DNA of 64,000 bases from Aristolochia californica (GCA_029961685.1 JARWKL010000009.1:32671708-32735707), one strand, 5' to 3'; shown: positions 33,448 through 45,685, numbered from the stretch's first letter. Numbers and translations are program-made. The notes: generated by a model not told the origin, from the letters alone.

Positions 33448-36400
33448 TTCTGCGTGCTGAATATAGTTAATTTGATTGCTTTAAACTTGAGTCACAGAGC
33501 TTATAAGGCACTCGCAGACCAAAGAGAGGAACTATGAGCTGCTGCTTCTTTTTGTTACCCAAGGAAGAAAACGTCAAAACGATTGGGAAGTATCGCCGTC
33601 TAATTTCCACGAAACTTCTGAAGATCCGGTTTGTCTTCCTATCTGACGGGTAAGAATATTTTCATTACAATTTACAGGTTACCCGTCTTGTAATTCGAGT
33701 AGTCCAATTCGGTCTGCCTTTCTGTTGATAGTCCTGGACACCTTATAATTACTAATAGAGAGCAGGGTAATCAAACATCTGGAGCAGAATTTGTAAAAGC
33801 TTTCTCAAAAAACGACGATTAAAACATCAAACATCACTCCAGAAGGGCAAACGGAATGCCTTCTTCTGTTTGAGGCTTTAAATGAATGAAAAGAACGAAG
33901 GAGGGCGATCACAACTATGGGGAAGCGTCTAGAAGTGGAACAACCCGGCTTGGGGTAGTTTCTACTCATCTTCATCATAGAAATTGCAGGAGTCGCGACT
34001 GTTTCCGGCCTGTTTTGAGTGACCACAACACTTGGTTCGGTCGCGACATACCAACAGTCGGGAGAGTCATCTTCCATGTTCTGAACGAGTAGGGTTTTCT
34101 AAACGAGTCCTGAAGGCCTCAAGATGAATATCCTTAACCAGAGGCACCAGAATTTACTACATGAGCAGGAAACCCTAATCATTCCTAATTCATTTAAAAA
34201 AAATATGTGGAGAAAAAATGTTTATATATGCATGTAAAGATTTACCTATCTATAAATATCATTTATTAATATAAGTTTATAAAATGATTTGTCTATCAGC
34301 TTCTACCATTAATTAGGTTAGAATATATAAGACTTATGGCTATTTTATTCCCTGTTAACCAAATATTTATATTCTAGATCAGCCAACTCGGATACTTATT
34401 CTTTAGCAAGATAGGAGTGATCCTACAATCTCTTGTTATTTAGCAACAAAAGCTCATTGTTTGCATCTCTATCTTTTCTCTACATCTCCCATATTTAGAT
34501 TATGTAGAATTAACCAACTCCACTACATCTACGAGTAATTATAATTGTCTTCTAAAAATATTGGTTGATGAAAGCATGAAATAGCCCCATTCACGGATAA
34601 ACATTGGCAGATCCCAACTTAGAAGTAGTTGGATCGAACTTGACAGGATCAACGCAGATTCACGGTTGTACAAATTGAGTTTTTTTTTTCAGAAAAACTT
34701 CTCCAAAGTCTGGTTTGCGATTTTGGGACGGCGACAATAGGATGTCAACTAAAGAGTAGAGACGACAAATTTCTTTCGTTGTATTCTCAATCTTGATTTC
34801 TGTTTTTTACGATGAAATGAACCTTGGTTTGGAGGCATTCTGCGCTACAGACATTGTAGTGCAGAGTTGCAGAAGCTCTCGATCCTTGACATGTCTACCT
34901 TCGTTAATAACGATAGTAATGTCAGAGCTCACTACTATAAATGCGGGAAGCATCTTCACTGAAAGTAAGAAAGAGCTGAAGCAGAGCAGTCTACAGTGGT
35001 CAGAGACGGCGTTTTGCACTTGCATCCACGGCGGGCAGGCGCATGAGGATCGTATTACGATTTATGTCCAGCGTTTTACATTTGGTGAGTACATTAGAAA
35101 ATGAAAAAAAATGAAAGGAAAACAAGTTACTGGACTATCCGTTTCTGATTTGAACTCCATGATTCATGGTGGAGCTGATTGATGTCGTCGAATCAACGCA
35201 TGTCGTTCAGATGGTTTCACCCGGTGATTTTGGTTCGTCGTCGTGAGCTTGGAGATACTTGGTTGGTTAAAAGAGCGATGTTGTGAGAACTGGTTTGGCT
35301 AAATCTGCAAATGGAGGTGCTACACATATTACGTTTGCATAATGCCCACCCTTGTCTTTTTGTAGCATAGAAAGACAAAAGTACTCTTCATTTTGATAAG
35401 TATAATGTGATTAAAATATTTATTCAGAGGGAGAGGCCTAGCTTTGTCCTCCATTCCCTAAGATTCAGACCTGGTAATCCTTGGATTACTAACACTGGAT
35501 CCGATAACTAAAGAGGGTGAATTGGAATAGGTTCCGTTGATTCAAAGGAACTAACTTCAATGCTTATCCATGGACTAGCTAGTATATCTGAAACCTTCTT
35601 CCTCACTATTTGAATGAAAATGGGAGAGGTTTATGCATTTATGAAGCTATTTTGTAGTCAAGTAGAGATAACCCTGTTCACTGTGTCTCTAACATATTCA
35701 TCTTCTTAACCGTGTATACTCGTACAGAAAATTTCAAAGTAGGCAAATAATACAGAACAAAAGTGTGATTGGGTGGTCTGTATCAGCTTAGAGCAGGGGA
35801 GTCGTCCATGGCTCCTGTTCGCCATCCGCATGACCGACTGGAAAAAAAAAATGAGGTAGAGGTGGGGGGTTCCCCCTATCTAGTCGGACGCTCCTTTCTC
35901 CGGATCTGATCTATTTGGTCTACAAATAGTAAAATCTCTTTGATTGTTTCTGTTTAACATTTCGAAATGACAGTTACAAGGTCTTCAGTGTGTAAGAGTT
36001 GTCTTAGCTATATATTGCTGAGCCTCGATGAAGTCAAAGCTTACAGGCCAGTACCAGCCTGGCTATTAGCTTCCCTCTTTGCGGAGAGATCGGATTTTCT
36101 GGACTGCTTGGTAAGATAATATCTGGATCCAGCCAGACACCTAATTGGATGTGAAAGTGTCTCATACAGGCCAAAATATAAAGGTTCTTTATACGAACAT
36201 ACCCACCTCTTCAATTCACAATAAATTACTAGCAGGAATGCAGAAATCAAGTAATGTCCTCTCTACCAAAAACCTCCCAGGTGAGCACATCAATGGTAAT
36301 TTTCTATTGTGAAAGGCATGGACTACGGCAAGCTAGAAGTTATCCCTTTCAATACGCAAGCGTTTCAGAAAGAGTCCACTCGATCGCTCCATCTCTGCAT

Positions 36401-37574
36401 TCTTAAAAAATTGCAAATGCACTGTGTCGTCTAGCTTAATCCAACTCATTTGCAGTCTTTCTCATGCGTCTCTTGTTCTTGAACGGTTCAAATGTGAAGG
36501 TACTTATACTGAATTACACGGCAAGAAGCAAGATTATTCCCATATATTCAAGACTCGAGAAAGGCAGAAAATTTAGCTGCATATTGCCTGCGGGCAGCGG
36601 TCTCAACTTCAATTTTTTTAAGGCTAGACAAAGACGTATAACTGAAGGCCCGACTCTCGTCAGTAACGAGTCGACAAAACGAACGAGAGCGTATAGAATG
36701 TAGACATTACCAAAGTTCATCTTTCACTGGCTATATATTCCTTGAACTACAATCTTCCTAAACTTTCCACTACCTTGTATTGGGGAGATGGATTTTTCTT
36801 CCCTTTCAACCTCGCATTGTCGGATAAAGCAGGTAGGACAAACTTACAAGCTTATGGCAGGATGTGATCTTTTGAACCAATAAGCAATGGGTCCCTTAGC
36901 TAGTTATGCACGTTCACACGATGATGAGCCGTAGATGAAGAAGGGAATGCTGGTGAGTTATTCCTTTGCTCGCTACTTACGTCGAAATTACTGTGTTTAC
37001 ACTGATACTGCTAGGCGCTTTATTTGGGGAATTTTAACGAACATGTTACCCACAACCAAGTAACTAAGATCTCCTCCATGTTATTCCATGTTCTCTCTCT
37101 GGTTGGAAACTCTCCTAAAGAAGGCTTGTAGTACCCTTACCGCGTCAGGCTTCCCTGTACAGCTTCATGAATTCATAAACGATCTGCATTGTAGTTTTGT
37201 TTTATGAGGTTTAGACGCCGTAAGTCCTTTTAGAGCCCAAAAGTCGTGGTAGCTTTAGCTTGGATTCTACCATTAATCACATAAGAATAATAGGCAAACA
37301 AACAGCCTCTCAGCCTCGTAGAATACAGTTCTTCTTGACAAAATGTTAATAGGATTTAGGCGATTCATTCAACGGTGCACAAGCTTAGTCTATCATCAAT
37401 CTCCTGCTTGTTGGATCAAAGTAACCATAGAGTTTTCAGAGCGAAAAGGCATCGTATATGCTTTTGTCAAAGAAATGAGTTACCTTCCATTGTTATTGGC
37501 GTAGAACATTCAAAACTAATCTGTCAACAGAATTACAAGAAATAAACAACCAGAATGTTGGGGCAAGATAGTTT
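33448..37574. other. Long unassigned intergenic stretch
   Basis: About 4.1 kb with no convincing gene. Open frames near 34077-33805 (minus, 90 codons), 34793-35104 (plus, 103 codons) and 36464-36703 (plus, 79 codons) have no recognisable motif, splice context or homolog that I know. Sequence composition is ordinary, with no long repeats or element ends noted. Confidence 0.45.
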
Positions 37575-39315
37575 TGTTAAAAAAACTCTTCGCACTCCAA
37601 TTTCAATCAATTACACTCTTCCATTTTCATAATTTATACAAATAGAGTAGATAAATTACAGGATTCTTTCCTATAATCTCTCGGAGGATAAATAAGAGGA
37701 AATCCTATTTTTCTTGGACGATAAATCAGAGGAAATCCTCTGATTTATTGGGATACAACTCTTGTTAATAGTTACTCTCAAGTTGGTGCATATAGATCTC
37801 TGATGCCCAACTTGTCAAGTGAGTTGTAAAAGTTCTTACCACATACCACTTTTGTAAGTATGTCTACCAACTGGTCAAATTTAACAAATGGAAATTGAAT
37901 TATCTTGGCCTCAAGATTTTGCTAGATGAAATGTTGATCTACTTCCACATGTTTAGTCTAATCATACTGAACCGGATTATGCAAAATAGCAATAGTCGCC
38001 TTGTTATAACAGAATAAATTCTTCTCATGGCATAGGACTAAGCCAATTTTAGTTAATAGTCTCCGGAGTCAGATGCTCACAAAGACCCTTAGCCATCCCA
38101 CGAAACTCGGCTTCAGTACTTGATAATGGTACCACCTTTTTGCTTCTTAGTTCTCCATGTAACTAGGTTCCCTCCAACAATTGAGTGGATTTTCTGTTTG
38201 AAATACTCCATGCCCAGTTAGCATCTATATAACCTTTAACCTTTAGATGGTTGTTTTTTGAGAACATAAGTCATTTCCTAGGGAAGGACTTTATGTAACG
38301 AAGAATTTGACTCACACCATTCATATGATCTTCACTTGGACAAAGCATGAATTGACTTACTACACTTACTGCATAGGCGAAGTCAAGTCGTGTATGGGAG
38401 AAATAAATAAGTTTCCCAACCAACCTCTGGTACTTTCTTTTATCTGTTGACACTTGGTTTGGGTATTCTCCAAGCTTATAATTTTAGATTATTGGGGTAT
38501 CTATAGGCTTACACTCCAGTAGTCCAACTTCAGATAATAAATCTAGGATATATTTTGTTTGGGAAAAGAATATGCCTTGTTTAGATCTAGCAACTTCAAT
38601 TCTTAGAAAATATGTGAGTCTAGTCTGGTCCAGGTCGAGTCTTGTCTGGTTTGGTCTAAGTCGAGTCTGAGGCGGGTTTGAGTTCAATCCAAGTCCGGGT
38701 CACGCAAAAACACCTAAGTTTAAGGTTTTTTTTTTGCGCTCCTACCTTCATTGTCCCTGTGTTGTCCCCACAAAGCTATTTTTCTAAACAACATAGGACA
38801 AGCTTCGGACAGGAGTGAAGGCTTCCGTCAAGACGAGAGGGTTGCGTACGAAATGGCGTTCTATACATCGGCGGGCCAACGAGTAAGGTTGTGGCGTCGA
38901 CGGGGACGATACGCAACAAAGAACTGAGATCCGATGTAGAAGAAGAGGCGGCCACCATTTACGACAACGCCGCTGTCAAACTCCGCAGCGGAGATACTCA
39001 ATCTGACACGGCGGAACCTTCCAAAAAGTGACTGAGGATCTCCCTACGTCGTCGTCGAACGGGAATTTTTCTCCCGCAGTTGTCGTCGAAATGGTTAATC
39101 CAACTCTGATACCAAGTTAAAAAAATTCTTCATATTTCAAATTAAATCAATTACACTCTTCAATTTATATAATTTATACAAATATAGTACATAGATTATA
39201 AGATTCCTTCCTGTAATTCCTCAAAGAATTTATAGAGGAAATCCTCCTCTGATTTTTCTCGAACAATAAATCAAAGGAAATCCTTTGATTTATCGAGATA
39301 CAACTCTTGTTAACA
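37575..39315 (-). mobile_element. Copia deletion derivative with AGTTT target duplications
   Basis: Related LTRs at 37575-37770 and 39115-39315 are flanked by AGTTT on both sides (37570-37574 and 39316-39320). In minus orientation the LTR starts TGTTAACAAGAG and the primer site TGGTATCAGAG follows the LTR at 39115. Only part of the interior remains: minus-strand YFLRIEVARSKQGIFFSQTK and ILDLLSEVGLLECKPIDTP (38620-38490), and YQRLVGKLIYFSHTRLDFAY (38435-38375), both from the end of RT, then RNase H traces up to about 38050. Gag, integrase and most RT are deleted, so it could move only with help. Confidence 0.88.
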
Positions 39316-39530
39316 AGTTTCGGGATGAAAAACTTGTGGGGTTGGATCTGCTAGTTCATACATGTACTTGCATTGGGTTTGTTCCTTCTAATCACATCGA
39401 GAAGATGAGTAGGATCCATCTCTCAATGTGATTGGGTTCTATATATTTGTTTTATGTGATTGGAAGGAACTAATCTTGTTGCTATTAGATGTACTAGCAA
39501 ATCTAATGTCAACAAATAAGTTTTGTCTAG

Positions 39531-39863
39531 ATGGCCGATTTTGATTTTTCAATCTTGTATTTTGTTATTTATCTTTTTTTTTTAGTAGAAACATGGGGAT
39601 GCCATCCTTCCAAAGATAGAAATCTACTCAGAAGGATTACTCAATTACTGCCTGTTGAAAGAGTTCATGAGACCAATTCACTACGGGAGGCAAGTCTTAT
39701 ATACTCATCATCCTATAGTGATTTGTGGAGACTAATCCCTTGCTATTCTCATGTTATTTCCTTTTCCATGAGTTTCAAACAGTCACTTAAGCTAGAAGGT
39801 CATCTATCTTCTTCCCTGGATCCAATAGAGAAAGCAGCTTGTATAGAGGACGTAACTATGTGA
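39531..39863 (+). CDS. Hypothetical exon-like open reading frame
   Basis: Unrecognised. A 110-codon frame whose first ~20 residues are hydrophobic and whose remainder (ETWGCHPSKDRNLLRR, LLPVERVHETNSLREAS, SYSDLWRLIPCYSH, DPIEKAACIEDV) has balanced, protein-like composition. A T-rich tract ending in AG lies at about 39570-39585, right before AAACATGGGGATG, so the real unit may be an exon starting there rather than at the ATG. No upstream exon is found, and it follows directly on the copia derivative. It could be a terminal exon, a gene fragment or chance. Confidence 0.3.
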   Translation: MADFDFSILYFVIYLFFLVETWGCHPSKDRNLLRRITQLLPVERVHETNSLREASLIYSSSYSDLWRLIPCYSHVISFSMSFKQSLKLEGHLSSSLDPIEKAACIEDVTM

Positions 39864-40168
39864 GGGAGAGGACCGAAACGCCGTTGCTGTATTGAGTTGT
39901 AAATTGAACCACTTAGAACATCCATCGTTTTTGGTTTAATGATTTATCGATGAGAAAACAGAAAATGTAGTGGATCAACAACATCAAATTGCATTTAACC
40001 TCACTTTTTGACTGACAGATTCAACTCTTTTTTGTTCACTTACAGGATAACAGAAGAACAGCGACGTTCTTCGGTTTCAATCTTACAAACGACAAAAAAA
40101 AGAAAAAAAAAAGAAAGGAGGTGAAAGACGGAAACGTAGTGACCCATCATCTTCAAAGGCCACAACGA

Positions 40169-40660
40169 TTACTGCAAGCAACACTCATTCACAATCACTG
40201 CAAGCAAAGCCAATAGAGTCAGAAGGAAGAAACACCAGGGTGCTAAACTGAGGGTGTAGGGAAGAAACACCCAAGCCAAAATAGTGAAGGCAAGCAACAA
40301 AGAAACGAGAGCAAGCAATGCCTCTGCCAACCGCGGGTGGGACGGCGAGAACACCGCCCCGATTACCGTCGTATAAAAGGTTATCACAACGAGGACGAGA
40401 AGCCAGTAGAAAAACTGCCGTCGACGATGGAAGAGCGCGAAGGGAATCACTCTGCCGTCGTAGTCGACCAGATCGGAGGCGCTTACGAATGCAACTAAGA
40501 TCGTGCAGGATAAGACGACAAGGAGCTTGGCCCAGGTGTGAAGAGCGTGGACTCGAGCCCTTGCTCGGGCTTGCGCCCGAAAAGGGCGTCGGAAAGCCGC
40601 CCGACGCTGTGGTCGCTGAAGTTGCAATAGGACTTCGAGTTCATGACGGCGGCCTTCCAT
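40169..40660 (-). CDS. Small four-helix membrane protein, type 1 paralog
   Basis: Family not recognised. Single exon, 163 aa. The N-terminal 45 residues are very Arg/Gln-rich (RRAAFRRPFRAQARARAR). Four hydrophobic segments follow: about 44-62 (LLVVLSCTILVAFVSAS), 84-106 (FYWLLVLVVITFYTTVIGAVF), 113-133 (LLALVSLLLAFTILAWVF) and 140-158 (CFFLLTLLALLAVIV). Helix 2 and its loop (ITFYTTVIG...SHPRL) align with the same region of the 32995-33447 protein (CQFYVSIVG...VFPRL). The arginine-rich N-terminus should stay on the cytosolic side by the positive-inside rule. It is intact and on the same strand as the other four genes of this type. Confidence 0.7.
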   Translation of the reverse strand: MEGRRHELEVLLQLQRPQRRAAFRRPFRAQARARARVHALHTWAKLLVVLSCTILVAFVSASDLVDYDGRVIPFALFHRRRQFFYWLLVLVVITFYTTVIGAVFSPSHPRLAEALLALVSLLLAFTILAWVFLPYTLSLAPWCFFLLTLLALLAVIVNECCLQ

Positions 40661-40668
40661 TTTTGTAA

Positions 40669-41336
40669 GAGAAATGCTTAAACTGTGCCCCTTTACAACC
40701 CTTGAAGTTGAATCAGGCCATCACGTACTGGAAAATCCAGCTTAAATACACGAGCGAAATAGTTGAAAAAGAATTAGAATAAAATTTCCCGTGGAAATCG
40801 AAGGCGTTAACTCGCCGGGAAATTCCTCAAGGGCGTGAACTACCAAATAATTCATGATTAATACTTTGTCCTTTTCATTCTATCACAGATGAAAACTAAG
40901 AGAGGGGAAATGGCGGAGTTACCCTATGAATTGGTGAAAAAACCTGAGAATTTTCGTGTCCTGCCCATCTCAGTGGGAGATCCTCGAGCTAATTTTTTGT
41001 CTCGAAACTTAAAAATTCGAGGTTGAGGCTCGTCCAACAATTGTTTCTTTTCTTCGAGGTTTCCTACAAGAATCATAAAGAGAGAAGAGGAATATACGAA
41101 TTCTTGAAGTCTGACGGGCAAATTCTCTCTGGTCCACAGAATCAACAGATGCCGTTTGATTAACGCCCTTGTTAAGAGGCCTGCAATTTCCTTAGCCTCG
41201 GCATGAGACTAGATCACCAGCCACCATCTCTAAATAGATGGTTTTCTATCATCCTTCACATTAATCAAATGTCATAATAGATTACTATGAACTTAATTAA
41301 AAATCTAGTTTGACACTCTAGGTCTAAGCACATTAT
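40669..41336. other. Unassigned intergenic sequence
   Basis: The 5' flank of the 40169-40660 gene. A 73-codon minus-strand frame at 41145-40924 has no recognisable feature. No element ends are seen. Confidence 0.5.
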
Positions 41337-41880
41337 TGAAGATAAACATCCATAAGAGATCGATCAGAGATATATTGAAGCTAAAACTCCATATTGAAGA
41401 TAAACATCCACCAGAGATCTATTGAATATAAACATATTACATACTCAACTAGTCATATTGTATTGTGACAACCAAATTGTTTTACACCACTTCAAATCCG
41501 GTCTTTCATAAGCGAACTAAGCACATTGAAATTGATTGCTACTTAGTTTGTGAAAAGATTCAAGAAGAGATGATTAAGACAACCCATATACAAATCAACG
41601 ACTAAACTGTAGACTTATTCACTAAGGTGTTGAGTTCGTCCCAATTTGAGACATTACTCGACAAGTTGGGTATCATTAACATATACTCCAACTTGAGGGG
41701 GAGTATTGAAGATAAACATCCATCAGAGATCTGTTGAAGCTAAAACTCCAGATTGAAGATAAATATCCATCAGAGATCTATTGAATATAGTCATCTTAGT
41801 TGATTCGATTTGTTTTTCATATGTATATAAATATGTAATCGGTGTACATAATAAAATCATAAAAAAGTACAAGTTTTATC
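41337..41880 (+). mobile_element. Copia deletion relic with truncated left LTR and RNase H tail
   Basis: A left LTR piece (41337 to about 41425, starting TGAAGATAAACATCC) is followed by the end of copia RNase H (IEIDCYLVCEKIQEEMIKTT, then VDLFTKVLSSSQFETLL, 41525-41660), the polypurine tract GAGGGGGAG (41695-41703), and a right LTR from 41707 with the same TGAAGATAAACATCC start and a TATATAAATATG box near 41824. Everything from within the left LTR to late pol is deleted. The right end near 41875 is approximate. Confidence 0.75.
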
Positions 41881-42980
41881 ACACATTAAGATTAGGTATC
41901 AAGAATTGGATATTCACAAGGCACTTGTTATTGAAGGTTGATTTCCAGCTTTAATAATCCAATAATTATCTACTTAACGATTTGAGAATTTGAGCAATCT
42001 AGCATCATTTGAAAATAAAATCACCAAAACACGATTTTCTTCTAAACTTTCTCCTAAATTTTTAGCCATCTAAAAAACATTGCTTCACAAAGAACAATGG
42101 GGTTTTAACCTAATTGCTATTTGTCGAACACCATACACTCCATTGTATCCTAAGAGAAAACTTGTCATCAATTTGTCAACAAACTTTAACATTGAAGTAG
42201 GGGCAATTATTCCTTAAGAAAAAAACAATTTTCAAGACTTAAAATCTCTTATTAAATTAACTCTATTTTTTGTTGTAAACTAATACTATGTTAAAAGTTT
42301 TGATGATACCAAGTTATAGCTATTTATATTATTAGGTTACATTTTTTAGCAATACAAGATTACCATGAGCATTATATTCTAAAATTTTACATTTTTACAT
42401 TTAGCCAGAATCTATTTAAAAAAATCGGGATATATAATGTTAACAATAGAAGCAATACTATGTTACTCAAAGAGACAATACTAAGTAGCCGAAAACCACA
42501 AAGTCTACAAAAGTTGATTGATTGTTGAAGTCATTAGTTATTCTCACACCATAAAATCCACTGCTAAGAATCCAAGAAGAAGAAGAGAGGTGGAAGGAGA
42601 GAAAACTTATATTAAAATAATTGTAGGGGTGAATGTATGAGGCATTTCAAAACAGGTTTTCCCATTTATCTGAAGTCTCGTCCCCCTCATGAAACAATTG
42701 TAATTTTCCTTTGAGAGAAGTGTGATTCTTATTCATGTTCTACGCATATATATTGCTTTTTACCTATAATGACCCGACAATACTCCCCTTATTACTAGTC
42801 TTGCTTGTGAATTTCTTAAAAAAATCGAATTTCATGCAACGTGATAGCAATTGATCTTAATTTCTCCAACTATAGCTCATAGGTGAAAGTCTATAAGTTT
42901 ACACTTAATGACTCAACATCTATTTTCATACCTGCCACTTGGTTCCCAAGCTTTTAGTTTTCTCCATATGTTCATTTTTA
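41881..42980. other. Unassigned AT-rich sequence
   Basis: No gene, RNA or element boundary recognised in this 1.1-kb AT-rich stretch. Confidence 0.5.
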
Positions 42981-43973
42981 GGGCCATTCATGCTACTTCG
43001 TTTAATCTAAGAAACTACGAATTTTATATTGTTAAATTTGGAAATAAAATGCCTATACCTGTTTCATAATATGTATTTTTTAGAGTTTAATTACTTATAA
43101 ATATGTCCAATTTGCTAAAAAAAAAATAGAAAATGTTTCAAACTATAAGTGATCCTGGACCAAATCAACGGATAAACGAGAAGTCTTAGAAATCCCAGGG
43201 CTTGAGCCAGAAGTTTCCCATCACTATCTAAACTCGTCAATATAAAACTAATTGGAAACACTCTCGTTCAAACTTGAAATTAACTTAAAGAAAAGCACCA
43301 CCTCAGTATTAGGGCCATTCGTGCTACTTTGTTTAATCTAAGAAACCATGAATTTGATATTGTTAAATTTGGAAATAAAATGCCTATACATGTTTCATAA
43401 TATGTATTTTTTAGTGTTTAATTACTTATAAATCTGTCCAATTTGCTAAAAAAAAAAGAGAAGATGTTTCAAACTATAAATGATCCTGGACCAAATCAAT
43501 GGATAAACGAGAAGTCTTAGAAATCCCAGGGCTTGAGCCAGAAGTTTCCCATCACTATCTGAACTCGTCAATATAAAACTAATTGGAAGCACTCTCGTTC
43601 AAACTTGAAATTAACTTAAAAGAAAAGCACCACCTCAGTTTTAGGGCCATGTGTGCTACTTCGTTTAATCTAAGAAACTACGAATTTGATATTGTTAAAT
43701 TTGGAAATAAAATGCCTATACATGTTTCATAATATGTATTTTTTAGTGTTTAATTACTTATAAATCTGTCCAATTTGCTAAAAAAAAAAAAGAGAAGATG
43801 TTTCAAACTGTAAATGATCCTGGACCAAATCAACGGATAAACGAGAAGTCTTAGAAATCCCAGGGCTTGAGCCAGAAGTTTCCCATCACTATCTGAACTC
43901 TTCAATATAAAACTAATTGGATGCATTCTCGTCCAAACTTGAAATTAACTTAAAGAAAAGCACCGCCTCATTA
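42981..43973. repeat. Three tandem copies of a 331-bp unit
   Basis: Units start with GGGCCAT at 42981, 43312 and 43644 and each ends with AAAGAAAAGCACC-CCTCA. They are nearly identical, differing by scattered substitutions and the length of an A-run after TTTGCTAAAAAA. Each copy carries AAATCCCAGGGCTTGAGCC and TTTCCCATCACTATCT. No coding frame runs through. The third unit ends only a few bases before the Mutator-like element at 43980. Confidence 0.93.
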
Positions 43974-43979
43974 ATTTTT

Positions 43980-44659
43980 GGGCTTTTTACCAAAATACCC
44001 AATTTCAAAAACATATTTCGAGAAACGACGACGCTATGAACTTATTTTGAAAAATACCCAACTTTGACCGGTCCACTGTACATGTGTACAATCAAAGGTG
44101 ACACGTAAGCTTTGACTGATTACGTGTCACCACGTTAGTAGTACAGTGTGAGTAGATGAACATATGGACTGCCATGTCACTATTTCGACACGTCATCTAC
44201 CATGTAAGCTATCACATCATTAAATGATAAAAAATTGGAATAATTTTTTTTATTTTAAAAATCAAATTTATGAATACACTTTTTATTACCTTATATCTAA
44301 AATAATAAATTATTAAAAAATATAATAAACAATTAAAATATTAACTTTTACTTATTTAACACCATTTATTATCGATTAAAATATTTATTAATTAAAAAAA
44401 AATCTAACACGTCATCTGCAATGATGTGGTAGCTTACATGGTAGATGACGTGTTGAATAGTGATGTGGCAGTCCATGTGTTCATCTACTCACACTGTACT
44501 GCTGACATGGTGACAAATAATCAGTCAAAGCTTACGTGTCACCTTTGACTATACACATGTATAGGGACTGGTCAAAGTTGGGTATTTTTTAAAATAAGTT
44601 CATAGCGTCGTCGTTTATCGAAATATGTTTTTGAAATTGGGTATTTCGGTATAAAGCTC
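43980..44659. mobile_element. Fold-back Mutator-like element A
   Basis: A 680-bp element with ~245-bp inverted arms (43980-44225 and 44410-44659) flanked by a perfect 9-bp duplication TTAATTTTT (43971-43979 and 44660-44668). The ends read GGGCTTTTTACC and, inverted, GAGCTTTATACC. The arms share ACTTTGACCGGTCCACTGTA and AAGGTGACACGTAAGCTTTG with element B at 46450. A 9-bp duplication with long inverted repeats is typical of TIR-MULEs. There is no transposase. Confidence 0.88.
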
Positions 44660-45086
44660 TTAATTTTTCTCTGTTTTTGCTAATTCTTCCTATTAAATTC
44701 GATTTCTCAGTTACCTTCATATGTTCGTTTTCTTATTGGATCGTGGTTCGTTTTTCTATTGCTTTCATCATATGAACCGAAGGAGAAAGTAAAATCAGGA
44801 AAGGTTTAATGATAGCAGAGAATCAGGAAAGGGCAATGTTCGGCTTCTAAACTCAAAGAAAACCTGACTTAATTTGGGAAAATTTTACTAAATTCAATAC
44901 CCTTTGGCATCTCGGCCTTACAATAAAACACCAAACATTGAATCAGTAACCTGTACATTTTTTTTTGACAACATCGTTGTTACGTAGGAATCATCGCTCT
45001 CTTCTGCCTTCTCATGGTAATATAACTATACAACTTACGTAGACTTTTTGCCATTTGAGCTTCTAACCATGCTCTGAGAAACTTGA

Positions 45087-45614
45087 TCATGTCGAATTTC
45101 CCCTTAGTTTAAGGCGGATGCGATCATAAACCTTTCTAACAGAAGGTCCCAGGAATATGACAAGGACCAAAGTACCGACAACCGGGGCTACCCATCGTTT
45201 TTCCTCTGAAAGCATCAAACCCATGATCATATAGAAGCTTACGGCTATACATACCACTGCAACTGGCTCCATGACTTGTGCAATCCTTGGAATGGAGATT
45301 CCGATAAGTGAAGCAGAAAACGAGATCATTAAGGCGGCGACGAGAAGAAGGAGACTGTCGGGGGAAGCTTTGGTTGCTGTGGAGTTTAGGAGGCCGAAAA
45401 TGGCTATGGCTGCTCCGAAAGAGAGGCCCAAGGTGGTTTTAAGTTCGCGTGCAGGTGCAGCGGCCGTTGGTGTTGGATCATCGGTTTCCAGCCTTTCTAC
45501 TTCGCTAGCCCTTAAATGACGAGGTAGGGGTGAAGCTGAGGCAGTTTCGCGTTGCAGAGATGGGAAACGCAAGTATTTGCTAACAATGCCTCTAACACGG
45601 CTTCCAGATGCCAT
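45087..45614 (-). CDS. Small four-helix membrane protein, type 2, copy 1
   Basis: Family not recognised. Intact single exon, 175 aa. A ~55-residue Ser/Pro/Arg/Glu-rich N-terminus (KYLRFPSLQRETASASPLP, EVERLETDDP) is followed by hydrophobic segments at about 60-77 (LGLSFGAAIAIFGLLNS), 85-108 (LLLLVAALMISFSASLIGISI), 116-133 (VAVVCIAVSFYMIMGLML) and 139-156 (VAPVVGTLVLVIFLG), and a basic tail (VRKVYDRIRLKLRG). STATKASP follows helix 1 and IPRIA follows helix 2; both recur in copies 2 and 3. ISFSASLIG resembles the ASL motif of plant PGG domains (inference). The gene sits exactly between the two related Mutator-like elements. Confidence 0.75.
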   Translation of the reverse strand: MASGSRVRGIVSKYLRFPSLQRETASASPLPRHLRASEVERLETDDPTPTAAAPARELKTTLGLSFGAAIAIFGLLNSTATKASPDSLLLLVAALMISFSASLIGISIPRIAQVMEPVAVVCIAVSFYMIMGLMLSEEKRWVAPVVGTLVLVIFLGPSVRKVYDRIRLKLRGNST

Positions 45615-45673
45615 GGCTAAGACGCTGGAGGAAGGGCAAAAAGATCGGAAAAGTATGACAGTGTATCAGGGTT

Positions 45674-45685
45674 CTTTAAATAGAA
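45674..45685 (-). promoter_or_regulatory. TATA box of type 2 copy 1
   Basis: The minus strand reads CTTCTATTTAAAG about 60 nt upstream of the ATG. Copies 2 and 3 have the equivalent CTCTATTTATAAA and CTCTATTTAAAC, so the motif is conserved between paralogs. Confidence 0.55.

Noticed and set aside
34793..35104. 103-codon plus-strand frame as a gene
   Set aside because: No recognisable motif, no splice context, and an overlapping antisense frame; looks like chance.
42981..43973. CRISPR-like repeat array
   Set aside because: Units are 331 bp with no unique spacers, in plant nuclear DNA; an ordinary tandem repeat.
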